Shown here: positions 1-7,959 of the stretch, one piece after another
Layout of the letters: each line of letters begins with the position of its first letter
Position numbering within the stretch: the first letter of the stretch is position 1
Program-made: the position numbers and the translations under genes
Source of the DNA: Aneurinibacillus sp. REN35
GTDB lineage: Bacteria; Bacillota; Bacilli; Aneurinibacillales; Aneurinibacillaceae
Direction of reading: 5' to 3'
Assembly: GCF_041379945.2 (NCBI RefSeq)
Contig: NZ_JBFTXJ020000001.1
Location: 1-64,000 of the forward strand
DNA length: 64,000 nucleotides
The notes under the pieces: model-generated
The model's input: the letters and a program-made list of their open reading frames with translations, nothing else
Database searches by the model: none
What the model was told of the DNA's origin: nothing

Positions 1-116
1 AAAGGCGCCTCTTTTTCGTTTTTTATTTACTTTTTTTGGCTAATCAACACTCGTGAAATAAGTATTCTCTTATGGAATACAGAATTCCTTATATGACCCT
101 AAGGAATTAGTCTGCG

Positions 117-206
117 ATGGCGCAGGCTGCACGTGAGCTTGGGCTGCATGAAAACACCCTGTATCGCTGGGTAACAGGAGTGAAAAAGGATGTTTTATTG
201 AAGTAG
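117..206 (+). pseudogene. IS3-type transposase OrfA remnant
   Basis: A 29-residue stretch opens with MAQAARELGLHENTLYRW, which matches the helix-turn-helix of IS3-family OrfA proteins. An in-frame stop lies directly upstream (108-110) and TAG follows at 204-206, so neither the N-terminus nor the rest of the transposase survives. No terminal inverted repeats or OrfB sequence were seen nearby. It marks an old insertion at the left edge. Confidence 0.6.
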
Positions 207-279
207 CGAACAGGGTTGTTACGGAATGCGATAGAATAACCTAATTTCTACAAGTAGATAGTGGGGAGGACAAAAGTTT

Positions 280-756
280 ATGGAGATTAGAAAGTTCTGT
301 GATTCGGATATTACTCAGATCGTTTCGCTGTTTTATGAAACAGTCCATTCGGTAAACGCAAGGGATTATACACAAGAGCAACTTGATGCCTGGGCACCTA
401 AAGATGAAAAAGGAAATAAGATGATAAGTTGGAAAGATTCTATGGGTCGCAACATTACATATGTGGCTGAAGATAAAGGTAAAATTGTCGGTTTTAGTGA
501 TATGACTCATGATGGATACCTCGACAGGCTTTTTATTCATAAAGAGTTTCAGGGGCAAGGAATCGCTTCAGATTTGGTGAATGTTCTAGAATCTGAAGCC
601 AGAAGACTAAGACTTGTAGAAATTAATACAGAAGCTAGTATTACAGCTAAACCGTTCTTTGAACGTCACGGGTACCGAGTAATTTATTCACAGACCGTAG
701 AAAAAAGGGGCGTCAAATTAGATAATTTTAAGATGGTTAAAAAGGTGGGCTCCTAA
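280..756 (+). CDS. GNAT family N-acetyltransferase
   Basis: A 158-residue single-domain protein of the GNAT fold. Motif A of the acetyl-CoA site is clear at about residues 90-98 (FQGQGIASD, the Q-x-x-G-x-A signature), preceded by the beta4 strand LDRLFIH and followed by a FFERHGY motif typical of the C-terminal half. The length is that of a complete GNAT enzyme. The substrate cannot be read from sequence. A GGGGAGGA ribosome site sits about 8 bases before the ATG. It stands alone, between an IS remnant and a DUF1697 gene. Confidence 0.85.
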   Translation: MEIRKFCDSDITQIVSLFYETVHSVNARDYTQEQLDAWAPKDEKGNKMISWKDSMGRNITYVAEDKGKIVGFSDMTHDGYLDRLFIHKEFQGQGIASDLVNVLESEARRLRLVEINTEASITAKPFFERHGYRVIYSQTVEKRGVKLDNFKMVKKVGS

Positions 757-903
757 TGTATTTTGGCTTGGGATTCTGTTTTGTTGACTATCTATGTCCG
801 ATGATCTTTACTATGTAAAAAGGGAACTATCCAAGGGGTAGCGACAGAATTCTTGCTCGAATCCGTCAAATGTTTTGCATAAAATGAAAATTGGAGGATT
901 ATC

Positions 904-1449
904 ATGGTCTATGTCGCACTGCTTAGGGGAATCAATGTTGGTGGGAAAAATAAAATTGACATGAAGCTGCTTAAAAAAACTTTTGAACGAGTAGGCATGG
1001 GCTCTGTAGTTACATATATCAATTCAGGTAATATTATATTCACGGTAAATGGTCAATCAAAAACAACAATATCCTATATTTTAGAAGAGGCTATACATAC
1101 AGACTTCGGACTACAAATTAAAGTTTTAGTTCGTAGTTTTGACGATATTAAAAAAGTTATACACTCCCTTCCAGAGTCATGGACGAACGACCAACAGATG
1201 AGAAGTGATGTGCTGTTTTTATGGGACGAAATTGATGATGAGTCAGTGCTTACTAATCTGGTCATCAAACCGGAAATTGATACGGTGAAATACGCTCCTG
1301 GAGCCATTCTATGGTCGATTGAAAAGAAGAATAGTACCAAATCCGGTATGTCTAAACTCATCGGTTCAAAGCCATATCGACAAATGACAATCAGGAATGT
1401 AAATACAGCGCGCAAAATATACGAACTTATGCAGGCGGCAGAGGCGTGA
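904..1449 (+). CDS. DUF1697 domain-containing protein
   Basis: A 181-residue protein that begins YVALLRGINVGGKNKI and continues with a YINSGNIIF motif. Both are hallmarks of the DUF1697 family, which is about this length throughout bacteria. The biochemical function of the family is not established. GGAGG lies 6-7 bases before the ATG. No partner genes are adjacent, and the gene looks intact. Confidence 0.85.
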   Translation: MVYVALLRGINVGGKNKIDMKLLKKTFERVGMGSVVTYINSGNIIFTVNGQSKTTISYILEEAIHTDFGLQIKVLVRSFDDIKKVIHSLPESWTNDQQMRSDVLFLWDEIDDESVLTNLVIKPEIDTVKYAPGAILWSIEKKNSTKSGMSKLIGSKPYRQMTIRNVNTARKIYELMQAAEA

Positions 1450-1674
1450 ATATGCGGCGTTCTCGCTTCGTCATATTTGGGGCTCCTTATCTGTCTAGAT
1501 AAGTGTAGACGCTCCAATTACAGAAAAATGGCTGGGGTATAGAAAAAGAGCAAGATGAAGTTGCTTCGTTCAAGATGATAGAGCCACACCTTGCTCAAGC
1601 ATTTTTTTCCTAATAAAGATTGGTTACGCTCTATGCCTAATTAAACTAAGAAGCTGCCATCTTTGTGGCGACTG

Positions 1675-1708
1675 AAAAACCTGGTTAAAATCCACCGAGG
1701 TTTATTTT
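1675..1708 (-). terminator. Rho-independent terminator of the lipoprotein gene
   Basis: On the minus strand an AAACCT/AGGTTT stem with an inner GTGG/ACC-type pairing is followed by a short T-run. It overlaps the TAA stop of the lipoprotein gene. Confidence 0.45.
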
Positions 1709-2811
1709 TGTAATGAGAAATTTAAATAGACGATGCTGCTTTTAAACTGCTTTCCATTCCATTCGGTATACACCAGCTCCTTGCCGGAAGGGCTCCATGA
1801 GGTTGCTGCATTCTCGATCCCCACGGCCAGCTTGGTGGGCTCATGGCTTAACAGATCGTAAACATAGAGACTGTTCCCGGATGCGGAGTTAGCTTCGGGT
1901 TTCAGACTGTATGCAATCATCCTCTGATCCGATGACCATGAAACGCCGCCAAGCTCCGTACCTTCGGCAAGCGTTTTTTTGTTTTCGCCGTTTAGATCGC
2001 ACAGGATCAGCGTTTCTTTGGAGCCATTGGACTGCAATACCAGCATTTGTTTCTTGTCCGGCGAAGGATATACACCCACCACATGGTCAAGCTTCAGGCT
2101 AGTCTTTTTCTTCGTCTTCAAATCCACTGTCGTTAATGTCGCATTGGAATGAGTGTTGTAATAGATCGTATCGTTTATTTGTTCAGCAATGAACAATGGA
2201 TCATCCGTCCATTTTTCAGCAGAAATTTTGCCTGCAGTCGTCGCTGTATAAGCAGTACCACTATATGCGGCACCAAATATCTTGTCCGAATCTACCCATT
2301 CCGCGCTGACGGCACCTCCGATTGATTCACCTGAAAGGGGAAATGCATGCTGCGAAGTAAGATTCATCACGAAAAAGAGAGGGTCGCCCAATAAATATTC
2401 TTGATAGATCAAATGCTTTTTGTCGGGGGATAACCGGGCATCACCCAGATGCAGGTTCTTCTGTTCTTTCAGCAGCTCGAATTTTTTGGTCTCAAGATTG
2501 TACCGATACAGGCTTCTGGGATGGGAGTCTGACAGTTCTTCCTGGCTCATTTTGTCCAGTGCCTCATTTTCCTTCGAGACGATGACCGTATTTTCATCCC
2601 ACCAATCCGATACTTCCATGTTCTCATACCTAACAATCTTTTCCACGGATATATCGGGATTACCAGCCTTCTTGCCGTCATCGTCAATGACGGTGATCGT
2701 TTTGCCAGGCTCTTCTTTAATGACGGTCTTATTCCCGGTAGCTTCTGATGCGCAGGCCGTGATCGTTAAAAGCAAAGCTGGTACGACCAAGATGATTTTG
2801 AATTTTTTCAT
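1702..2811 (-). CDS. Putative TolB-like beta-propeller lipoprotein
   Basis: A 369-residue protein with an N-terminal lipoprotein signal: K-K-F-K, a hydrophobic run, then the lipobox LTITAC with Cys at about residue 19. It should be anchored on the outer face of the membrane. The rest has repeated segments such as DARLSPDKKHLIYQ, GVYPSPDKKQMLVLQ and GVSWSSDQRMIAY, the pattern of TolB/WD40-like propeller blades (S-P-D/S-x-K-x-L/I). It lies directly downstream of the sensor kinase gene on the same strand, about 100 bases away, so it may be co-transcribed with the two-component system or act with it at the envelope. The ligand is unknown. Confidence 0.7.
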   Translation of the reverse strand: MKKFKIILVVPALLLTITACASEATGNKTVIKEEPGKTITVIDDDGKKAGNPDISVEKIVRYENMEVSDWWDENTVIVSKENEALDKMSQEELSDSHPRSLYRYNLETKKFELLKEQKNLHLGDARLSPDKKHLIYQEYLLGDPLFFVMNLTSQHAFPLSGESIGGAVSAEWVDSDKIFGAAYSGTAYTATTAGKISAEKWTDDPLFIAEQINDTIYYNTHSNATLTTVDLKTKKKTSLKLDHVVGVYPSPDKKQMLVLQSNGSKETLILCDLNGENKKTLAEGTELGGVSWSSDQRMIAYSLKPEANSASGNSLYVYDLLSHEPTKLAVGIENAATSWSPSGKELVYTEWNGKQFKSSIVYLNFSLQK

Positions 2812-2908
2812 TTTCGTTCGCCTCCTTGATACCTACAGTACCAGGAATATGTTCCAGGAATATAAACAGATATTTCAAAAAAGTAAACAAACATGTCGGG
2901 GATGTTAG

Positions 2909-4381
2909 TTATGTTCTTGAAGCGGTTGAGCCGTAAGCCGGAAACATAATGCGAAAATGACTTCCATCCGCATTTGTGCTCACAAGTGAAATCGAACCTC
3001 CTTGTGCTTCCGTATACTTTTTGGCAAGCGAAAGTCCGAGGCCGGTGCCGCCGCTTTCACGCGACCTGTTTTTATCGACGGTGTAGAACGGCTCGAAGAT
3101 TTTGCGCGCATACTCTTCCGGGATTCCGATGCCGGTATCCGTAATATCAATGATCACCTGTCCGTCCCTTCGTTCATTCCTCACAGTAATATGACCCTTG
3201 GTTTTATTGTATTTAATGGCGTTATCCAGGAGATTGACAAGCACAATGGTCATGCAGTCTTTGTCCGCCTCTACATACGCTTTTGTTAAATCGGTTTCTA
3301 GTGTGATGCCGAACTTATCCATTTTCCCTTTCAGGCTGTTCAGCACCGTTTGAATGGCCTGCTGCACATCGACTTTTTCTTTATTGAATTCAAACTCGTA
3401 TTTCTCCATGGAAGATAATTGAAGTACTTTCTCAACCATTTCATGAAGCCGCAGTGTTTCGCTTTTAATATTCACTATCGCCGTGTTCAAAAGCTCTTCA
3501 TCGTCCGGATATAATTCAAGCAAATCGATATACGCACGGGTCGATGTGAGAGGCGTCTTAAACTCATGTGTTACGCTGCCAATAAATTGTTTTTGCTGCT
3601 GGTCGAGTTGGGACAATTTATGGACAGCCAGGGACAGCTTTTCCTGCTCTTTGTCCTTGTCCTGTATGGTTTTCTTAATTTGCTGGCTCATCACCCGGAT
3701 GCCTTCACTCAGTTCTCCAATCTCATCTTTGCGCGATAGGGAGGGGACTTCATAATTTCCGGATCGAATTCTGTCTACCGTTTGATTAAGCTTGATAATC
3801 TCGCCGGCGAAGAAAGTAAAATAAAAATAAGCCAGAATAAAGCTTAGGAAAAATACACCCGCTCCAATTTGGATAAAGAGCTGCTTAATCTGATTGTAAA
3901 ACGCCAGGTTTTCCGAGAGTGAGTGATGGAACTGTACGACACCCACTTGCTCTTTGCCTGTTCGTAAGGGAGCCAAGTAATATAACGATTCATTTTCCAC
4001 CAGATAGGCTGTTTTATCTTTGAGTGCATAGGTCAATGTTTTGGCAAGGCTGTCGGATGCACCGGCGGCTTTTTTTTCGCTGACGATTTTTCCTTGCTGG
4101 TCATATAACACAACCGGTTGGCCGCTTATCATTTCTAATTGCGCAGCAAATTCCCGGCCTTTCGATGCAAGGAAGGTATGAGGAACCTTACTTTGCTCCG
4201 CCATCATCGTCTGGATAAAATAAATATTTGCAGTTGCTGCCTGTTGGGCAAATTGGTGTTCCACCTGTGATTGCTGATTCTTTTGAATGCCTTCTAGAAC
4301 GAGCAGGCTTAAAATAAAGACCGTGAAGAGGAGAAGGACAGCCAGAAAAATACTGAATTTGATTTTTATACTGACTCTCAC
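2909..4381 (-). CDS. HAMP-domain sensor histidine kinase
   Basis: A membrane sensor kinase of about 490 residues. A transmembrane segment near the N-terminus is followed by an extracytoplasmic domain of about 120 residues, a second membrane segment, a HAMP linker, an HisKA box (VTHEFKTPL), then N (LLDNAIKYN), G1 (DTGIGIP) and G2 (GGTGLGLSLAKK) boxes. It should autophosphorylate on the His of HEFKTP and pass the phosphate to the regulator encoded just upstream. The start is uncertain: I chose GTG at 4381, with GGGTGA about 5 bases upstream. GTG 4390 or ATG 4414 would add 3 or 11 residues and overlap the regulator gene more. Confidence 0.9.
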   Translation of the reverse strand: MRVSIKIKFSIFLAVLLLFTVFILSLLVLEGIQKNQQSQVEHQFAQQAATANIYFIQTMMAEQSKVPHTFLASKGREFAAQLEMISGQPVVLYDQQGKIVSEKKAAGASDSLAKTLTYALKDKTAYLVENESLYYLAPLRTGKEQVGVVQFHHSLSENLAFYNQIKQLFIQIGAGVFFLSFILAYFYFTFFAGEIIKLNQTVDRIRSGNYEVPSLSRKDEIGELSEGIRVMSQQIKKTIQDKDKEQEKLSLAVHKLSQLDQQQKQFIGSVTHEFKTPLTSTRAYIDLLELYPDDEELLNTAIVNIKSETLRLHEMVEKVLQLSSMEKYEFEFNKEKVDVQQAIQTVLNSLKGKMDKFGITLETDLTKAYVEADKDCMTIVLVNLLDNAIKYNKTKGHITVRNERRDGQVIIDITDTGIGIPEEYARKIFEPFYTVDKNRSRESGGTGLGLSLAKKYTEAQGGSISLVSTNADGSHFRIMFPAYGSTASRT

Positions 4382-4382
4382 G

Positions 4383-5066
4383 TTACTCACCCAAGGCTTT
4401 GTAACCGACGCCATGAACGGTTTGTATCAAATCACTGTAGTCTGCGCCGAGCTTCTTCCGCAGCCGCTGTACATGGATATCCACGGTGCGCGTTCCGCCA
4501 ATATAATCCAGGCCCCAGACCAGGTTCAGAAGATCCTCCCTTGTATACACCCGATGAGGGCTGGATAGGAGCAATGCCAGCAAATCGTATTCTTTGGGTG
4601 TCAGATCCATCTTCCGATCGCCGGCAAAAGCCGTTCGCTTGCTTACATTCAGTACCACTCCGCTGAGTGCAACCTCGGTCAGCTCGTCATCATCCCTTGC
4701 GGCTTTCATTCTTCGGAGCAGTGATTTTAAACGCGCAAGCAGTTCTCGTATATCAAAAGGTTTGGACATATAATCATCCGCACCGAGCTCAAGTCCAAGA
4801 ATTTTGTCGATAAGATCTTCTTTGGCTGTGAGCATAATGACACCTATTCGCCCTTTGTCCTGAAGCTTTTTCAGAATATCGTAGCCATCCATTCCGGGAA
4901 GCATGACATCTAGAATAATCGCGGCCGGCTTGAATTCATACACTCTATCTATAGCCGTATCGCCGCGATCAACCACTTCGACGGCATAGCCTTCCTTGGT
5001 TAAAGCATAAGCAATCGCATCCGCAATTTTTCGCTCATCCTCAATGACCAGAATTTTATCGCCCAT
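4383..5066 (-). CDS. OmpR/PhoB-type response regulator
   Basis: A two-domain regulator of about 227 residues. The receiver domain has the acidic pair EDE near residue 10, the phosphoacceptor Asp in ILDVMLPGMDG (about residue 53) and the conserved Lys in MSKPFDIRELLAR. The C-terminal winged helix has LTPKEYDLLALLL and TVDIHVQRLRKKLG. It is the partner of the downstream histidine kinase, with stop and start codons next to each other. I chose ATG 5066 because a short upstream ORF ends 6 bases past it, which suggests translational coupling. ATG 5093 and TTG 5102 are in-frame alternatives. Confidence 0.92.
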   Translation of the reverse strand: MGDKILVIEDERKIADAIAYALTKEGYAVEVVDRGDTAIDRVYEFKPAAIILDVMLPGMDGYDILKKLQDKGRIGVIMLTAKEDLIDKILGLELGADDYMSKPFDIRELLARLKSLLRRMKAARDDDELTEVALSGVVLNVSKRTAFAGDRKMDLTPKEYDLLALLLSSPHRVYTREDLLNLVWGLDYIGGTRTVDIHVQRLRKKLGADYSDLIQTVHGVGYKALGE

Positions 5067-5118
5067 TGGATAGCCCTGCCCATTCTGTACCATAACGTCC
5101 AAACCGGGTTTGCTTCAT
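5056..5118 (-). CDS. Possible 20-residue leader ORF of the two-component operon
   Basis: An ATG ten bases after a perfect GGAGGT site opens a 20-residue frame that starts MKQTRFGRYG. Its TAA lies 6 bases downstream of the response-regulator ATG at 5066, in a different frame. The best ribosome site of the operon therefore serves this short frame and not the regulator. No homology is evident; it may only couple translation to the regulator gene. Confidence 0.4.
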   Translation of the reverse strand: MKQTRFGRYGTEWAGLSNGR

Positions 5119-5152
5119 AACCGCTCAGACCTCCGTTTCTTTTATGAAACAG

Positions 5153-5181
5153 ATTTTACCAACCTATATGAAAAAGAACAA
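5153..5181 (-). promoter_or_regulatory. Sigma-A-type promoter of the two-component operon
   Basis: On the minus strand, TTGTTC (-35) and TAAAAT (-10) are 17 bases apart, about 20 bases before the GGAGGT site of the leader ORF. Confidence 0.55.
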
Positions 5182-5273
5182 CCATGGAAGGGAAAAGTCG
5201 AAAATACGCGCTGGGCATTTATCGAGACATCAAGTAAAGTAAAGGTAGGAATTGTAAAGGAGAGGAGGAAGAA

Positions 5274-5963
5274 ATGGTACAGCAATTGATGGAAACATTT
5301 CAAATGACGTTACGTGATGACTTGATCGAAACGTTACAGTCACATAGCGATAAACAGCAAACATGTGAGTTTTTTATTCGGCTTATGAGTATACAGGAGA
5401 TTGTCGAAGCGGTCGAGTGCTTGTCAGCGTTTGAAATGTATAGAGAGATCATTCCTTTGTGGACAGACGATCATTCAAACTATGTGGGTGTTTATTTTTG
5501 GGGGCCGATGCAATATAGGGTTTGTTATATCAATCATGAGGAGACCGATCTGTCTCCTGCATTTCGCAGTGTACAATCATTTAGTACATTGCTTGAGCAG
5601 CATCCTGAAAGTGATTGGTATGATTTGCCGAAGGATTATCCGGGGAGTGAAACAAACGCCGCTTTGATAGCGAACGATATGGTGGCGATTGCAGAATTAA
5701 ATACAGCGCTTCAAGCAGAGGAATTAGATGAAGAAATACGATGTCAACTTCTCTTTTCTATTATGGCACTAACCCCGTACCATAAGCTTGATACACTAAT
5801 GAGCTATATGGACGATGAAAATATGTATGTACAGGAAAGAGCCTGTGAAATTTTGGGCTTCCATAAATATGAACCTGCAAAAAGCAGGTTGGAAGAAATC
5901 GCTGAATCCGGTTCACATAATGGGAAAACAGCTGCCAGGTCTGCGTTAGCAAGAATGAACTGA
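5274..5963 (+). CDS. Hypothetical protein with HEAT-like C-terminus
   Basis: A 229-residue, mostly helical soluble protein with no signal peptide. Its last third (for example QERACEILGFHKYEPAKS, then SGSHNGKTAARSALARM) has the helix-pair rhythm of HEAT/PBS-lyase repeats, which usually mediate protein contacts. I do not recognise the N-terminal part. AGGAGGAAG precedes the ATG by a few bases. It is followed after about 60 bases by an MpsC-type gene and may share its transcript. Confidence 0.55.
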   Translation: MVQQLMETFQMTLRDDLIETLQSHSDKQQTCEFFIRLMSIQEIVEAVECLSAFEMYREIIPLWTDDHSNYVGVYFWGPMQYRVCYINHEETDLSPAFRSVQSFSTLLEQHPESDWYDLPKDYPGSETNAALIANDMVAIAELNTALQAEELDEEIRCQLLFSIMALTPYHKLDTLMSYMDDENMYVQERACEILGFHKYEPAKSRLEEIAESGSHNGKTAARSALARMN

Positions 5964-6021
5964 TTCTGCATGTTTGAGAAGGAGGATCGCTGTTTGTATC
6001 AATGAAGTAGGGGGAACGTTT

Positions 6022-6384
6022 ATGCACTCAACATTGTCAGCATCTTTACAATCCTATAAGCGAAGCATTTCACAATTGTACAATGAACTGACTATAGAGG
6101 TGTATGGAACCGGGGTGCGAAGACAGAGCATTACCGTGACAGAAAACAAAATATTGATCTTCGCCGAGCGCTCGCGGCTTCCCGAGCTGAGCGCGCTGGA
6201 AAAGGGGAATAAGAACTTGAGCCTGCATCTCGATTCCGCACTGCGTGATGAGTTTAAACGGCGGCTCAGGGAAAGAATCGAGGAGACGTTTTCTGTTTCT
6301 GTACGAACGATTTTGCTTGATTATGATTTGGAGACAGAGATGACGGTAACAGCCGTATTTCTTATCGAAGCTGCGCAGAAGTGA
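6022..6384 (+). CDS. DUF2294/MpsC-type protein, copy 1
   Basis: A 120-residue protein of the DUF2294 family, named MpsC after a sodium-dependent membrane-potential system; the biochemical role of isolated copies is unclear. Diagnostic segments are the YNELTIEVYGTGVRRQSI box near residue 20 and the C-terminal VRTILLDYDLETEMTVTAVFL. ATG 6022 follows GGGGGAA; an earlier in-frame ATG at 5974 has no good site. A paralogue with the same layout lies at 18503-18856, on the far side of the xanthine dehydrogenase region. Confidence 0.75.
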   Translation: MHSTLSASLQSYKRSISQLYNELTIEVYGTGVRRQSITVTENKILIFAERSRLPELSALEKGNKNLSLHLDSALRDEFKRRLRERIEETFSVSVRTILLDYDLETEMTVTAVFLIEAAQK

Positions 6385-6405
6385 ATAGGTGTAAGAAAAG
6401 CAGTT

Positions 6406-6449
6406 GGGCCTGCCGCACAGTTCATCGACTGGCGAGCAGGCCCGTTTTT
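6406..6449 (+). terminator. Rho-independent terminator after MpsC copy 1
   Basis: GGGCCTGC pairs with GCAGGCCC around a 22-base loop and is followed by GTTTTTC. It separates the plus-strand MpsC gene from the convergent nucleoside hydrolase gene. Confidence 0.7.
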
Positions 6450-7375
6450 CATTTTGCCGTTCGCTGCAGAAAGTGTTCTACAAAGCGATCCGCTGCCACG
6501 TCTGTACAAACCGTTATCCGCTCCCGTGTAGGGTCCGCACTGTCCAAAGGTTTTGTTTGCCCCAGTGTATCGCCAGTTGTGTCCACGTAAATGGGCATGG
6601 AGGAGGTCGTAACGAAAGTCGGATCGATGGCCACTCCCACGGCGAGCGGGTCGTGAAGCGCACATCCGCCAAGCTCAGGTGAGGATATACGATACGCATT
6701 CATATAAAAAGCGCAGGCTTCGGCTAAAAAAGCTGAGGCAGGAGTATTCTGCTGCTGCCATATGGCGAGCTGACTTTCCTTTAATACGGCTTGCATGGTA
6801 ACGTCCAGGCCGATAAGGGTAATTCGGGCGCCGGATTGAAGCACGATCTCGGCTGCCTCTGGATCAGCGTATATATTTGCTTCCGCATACGGTGTGACGT
6901 TACCCGGCACATGCACCGCTCCTCCCATAATGATTAATTCTTTCATCAGCGGTACAATCTCTGGTGCTTTTTTTATGGCTATGGCTATATTGGTCAGACT
7001 GCCTGTGGCAATGACTGTCACATCTCCGGGCCTCTCTTTGATCGAAGCGATAAGAAATTCGTGTGCCGGTATATTTTTGGGGGATTGGGTTGGTGCGGCA
7101 AGCGTTATGTCGGCGAGACCATTGCTTCCGTGTATCCATATGGGAGCCTCTCGCGCTTCGCGTACGAGAGGAGCGCTCGCTCCAGGATAAACGGGGATGT
7201 GTGCGCGTTCAAATAGATCAAGTACCTGAAGCGTATTCCGGGTTGTATGTTCTACTGTGCCGTTGCCAAAGCAGGTTGTAATACCGATGACATCGAGCTC
7301 TGGAGCGTTCAGGGCATAGCCGATAGCCATTGCGTCGTCAATGCCGGTGTCTACATCTAGAATAACTGGCTTCAT
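6449..7375 (-). CDS. Inosine/uridine-preferring nucleoside hydrolase
   Basis: A 308-residue cytoplasmic enzyme of the IunH family, which hydrolyses the N-glycosidic bond of nucleosides to base plus ribose. The family signature LDVDTGIDDAMAIGYAL, with the Ca-binding Asp cluster, is at the N-terminus. EANIYADPEAAEIVLQSG and the C-terminal LHDPLAVGVAIDP (the HDPLA motif with Ca-ligand Asp) are intact. AAGGAGGAA lies just before the ATG. Next to a guanine-deaminase-like enzyme and a purine permease on the same strand, it probably supplies free purine bases for the downstream pathway. Preference for purine nucleosides is inferred from this context. Confidence 0.9.
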   Translation of the reverse strand: MKPVILDVDTGIDDAMAIGYALNAPELDVIGITTCFGNGTVEHTTRNTLQVLDLFERAHIPVYPGASAPLVREAREAPIWIHGSNGLADITLAAPTQSPKNIPAHEFLIASIKERPGDVTVIATGSLTNIAIAIKKAPEIVPLMKELIIMGGAVHVPGNVTPYAEANIYADPEAAEIVLQSGARITLIGLDVTMQAVLKESQLAIWQQQNTPASAFLAEACAFYMNAYRISSPELGGCALHDPLAVGVAIDPTFVTTSSMPIYVDTTGDTLGQTKPLDSADPTRERITVCTDVAADRFVEHFLQRTAK

Positions 7376-7403
7376 GTGTTCCTCCTTGTGAGCTGTATCT
7401 CCC

Positions 7404-7697
7404 TTATACGTTTTGCTCGCAGGCTCCGCTCAGCTCCCGGCTGCTTTTCCATTCGCGGACAGTAAACAGGCGGCTGCTTGCTAGTGCTGCCGGGTCATTT
7501 TGGGCTAATTGCTGTGCTTCTTCCAATGAGTTCGCTGTGAAAATAATGAGTCCGCCGCTTTCATCCGTAAAAGGGCCTTTGGCTATTATTTTCCCCTTCT
7601 GTATGAGATCATTCAAGTATTCAATGTGTTCGGTGCGGACCTCTTTATCTTTGTTTGCCTCGATCGTTTCCATGAACGCGATATAGTATAAGGGCAT
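7404..7697 (-). CDS. YciI-like protein
   Basis: A 97-residue dimeric alpha/beta-barrel type protein of the YCII family. It shows the core pattern MPLYYIAFMET, then EHIEYLNDLIQKGKIIAKGPF, then GLIIFTANSLEEAQQLAQNDP. The His in the EHIEYL helix and the Asp in the QNDP loop correspond to the conserved putative active-site pair. ATG 7697 follows AAGGAGG; a longer in-frame extension lacks a ribosome site. It sits in the purine-salvage minus-strand cluster 28 bases before the nucleoside hydrolase gene. The substrate is unknown. Confidence 0.8.
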   Translation of the reverse strand: MPLYYIAFMETIEANKDKEVRTEHIEYLNDLIQKGKIIAKGPFTDESGGLIIFTANSLEEAQQLAQNDPAALASSRLFTVREWKSSRELSGACEQNV

Positions 7698-7875
7698 CGT
7701 ATGTCCTCCTTTTGTTCCCTGTATGGTACCAACAATAAGCGAATATACAAGTTTTCCTTGTAATAAATAAATTAATAATTTAAAATAGATGAAAAACATT
7801 ATAAATTATATATATGCATGGGAAAAAGAATAGAGCGATATGCAGTGGAAAGATAAGCGTGTGCAGCATGATTGG

Positions 7876-7918
7876 CAGGGAGAAGTACACACTCGTGGCT
7901 AAGCGCGTGCACTCCCTG
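7876..7918. repeat. Imperfect inverted repeat between YciI and amidohydrolase genes
   Basis: CAGGGAG (7876-7882) and CTCCCTG (7912-7918) flank further partly complementary GTACAC/GTGCAC bases. There is no T-run on either side, so it is a weak terminator candidate for the amidohydrolase-permease transcript, or an RNA-processing hairpin. Confidence 0.35.
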
Positions 7919-7959
7919 AATGGAAACCCCTACAGTTTTGCTTGATCAACACACGTTAG

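Noticed and set aside
1546-1610. GAGCAAG/CTTGCTC inverted repeat followed by a T-run after the DUF1697 gene
   Set aside because: The loop of more than 30 bases makes a functional terminator doubtful.
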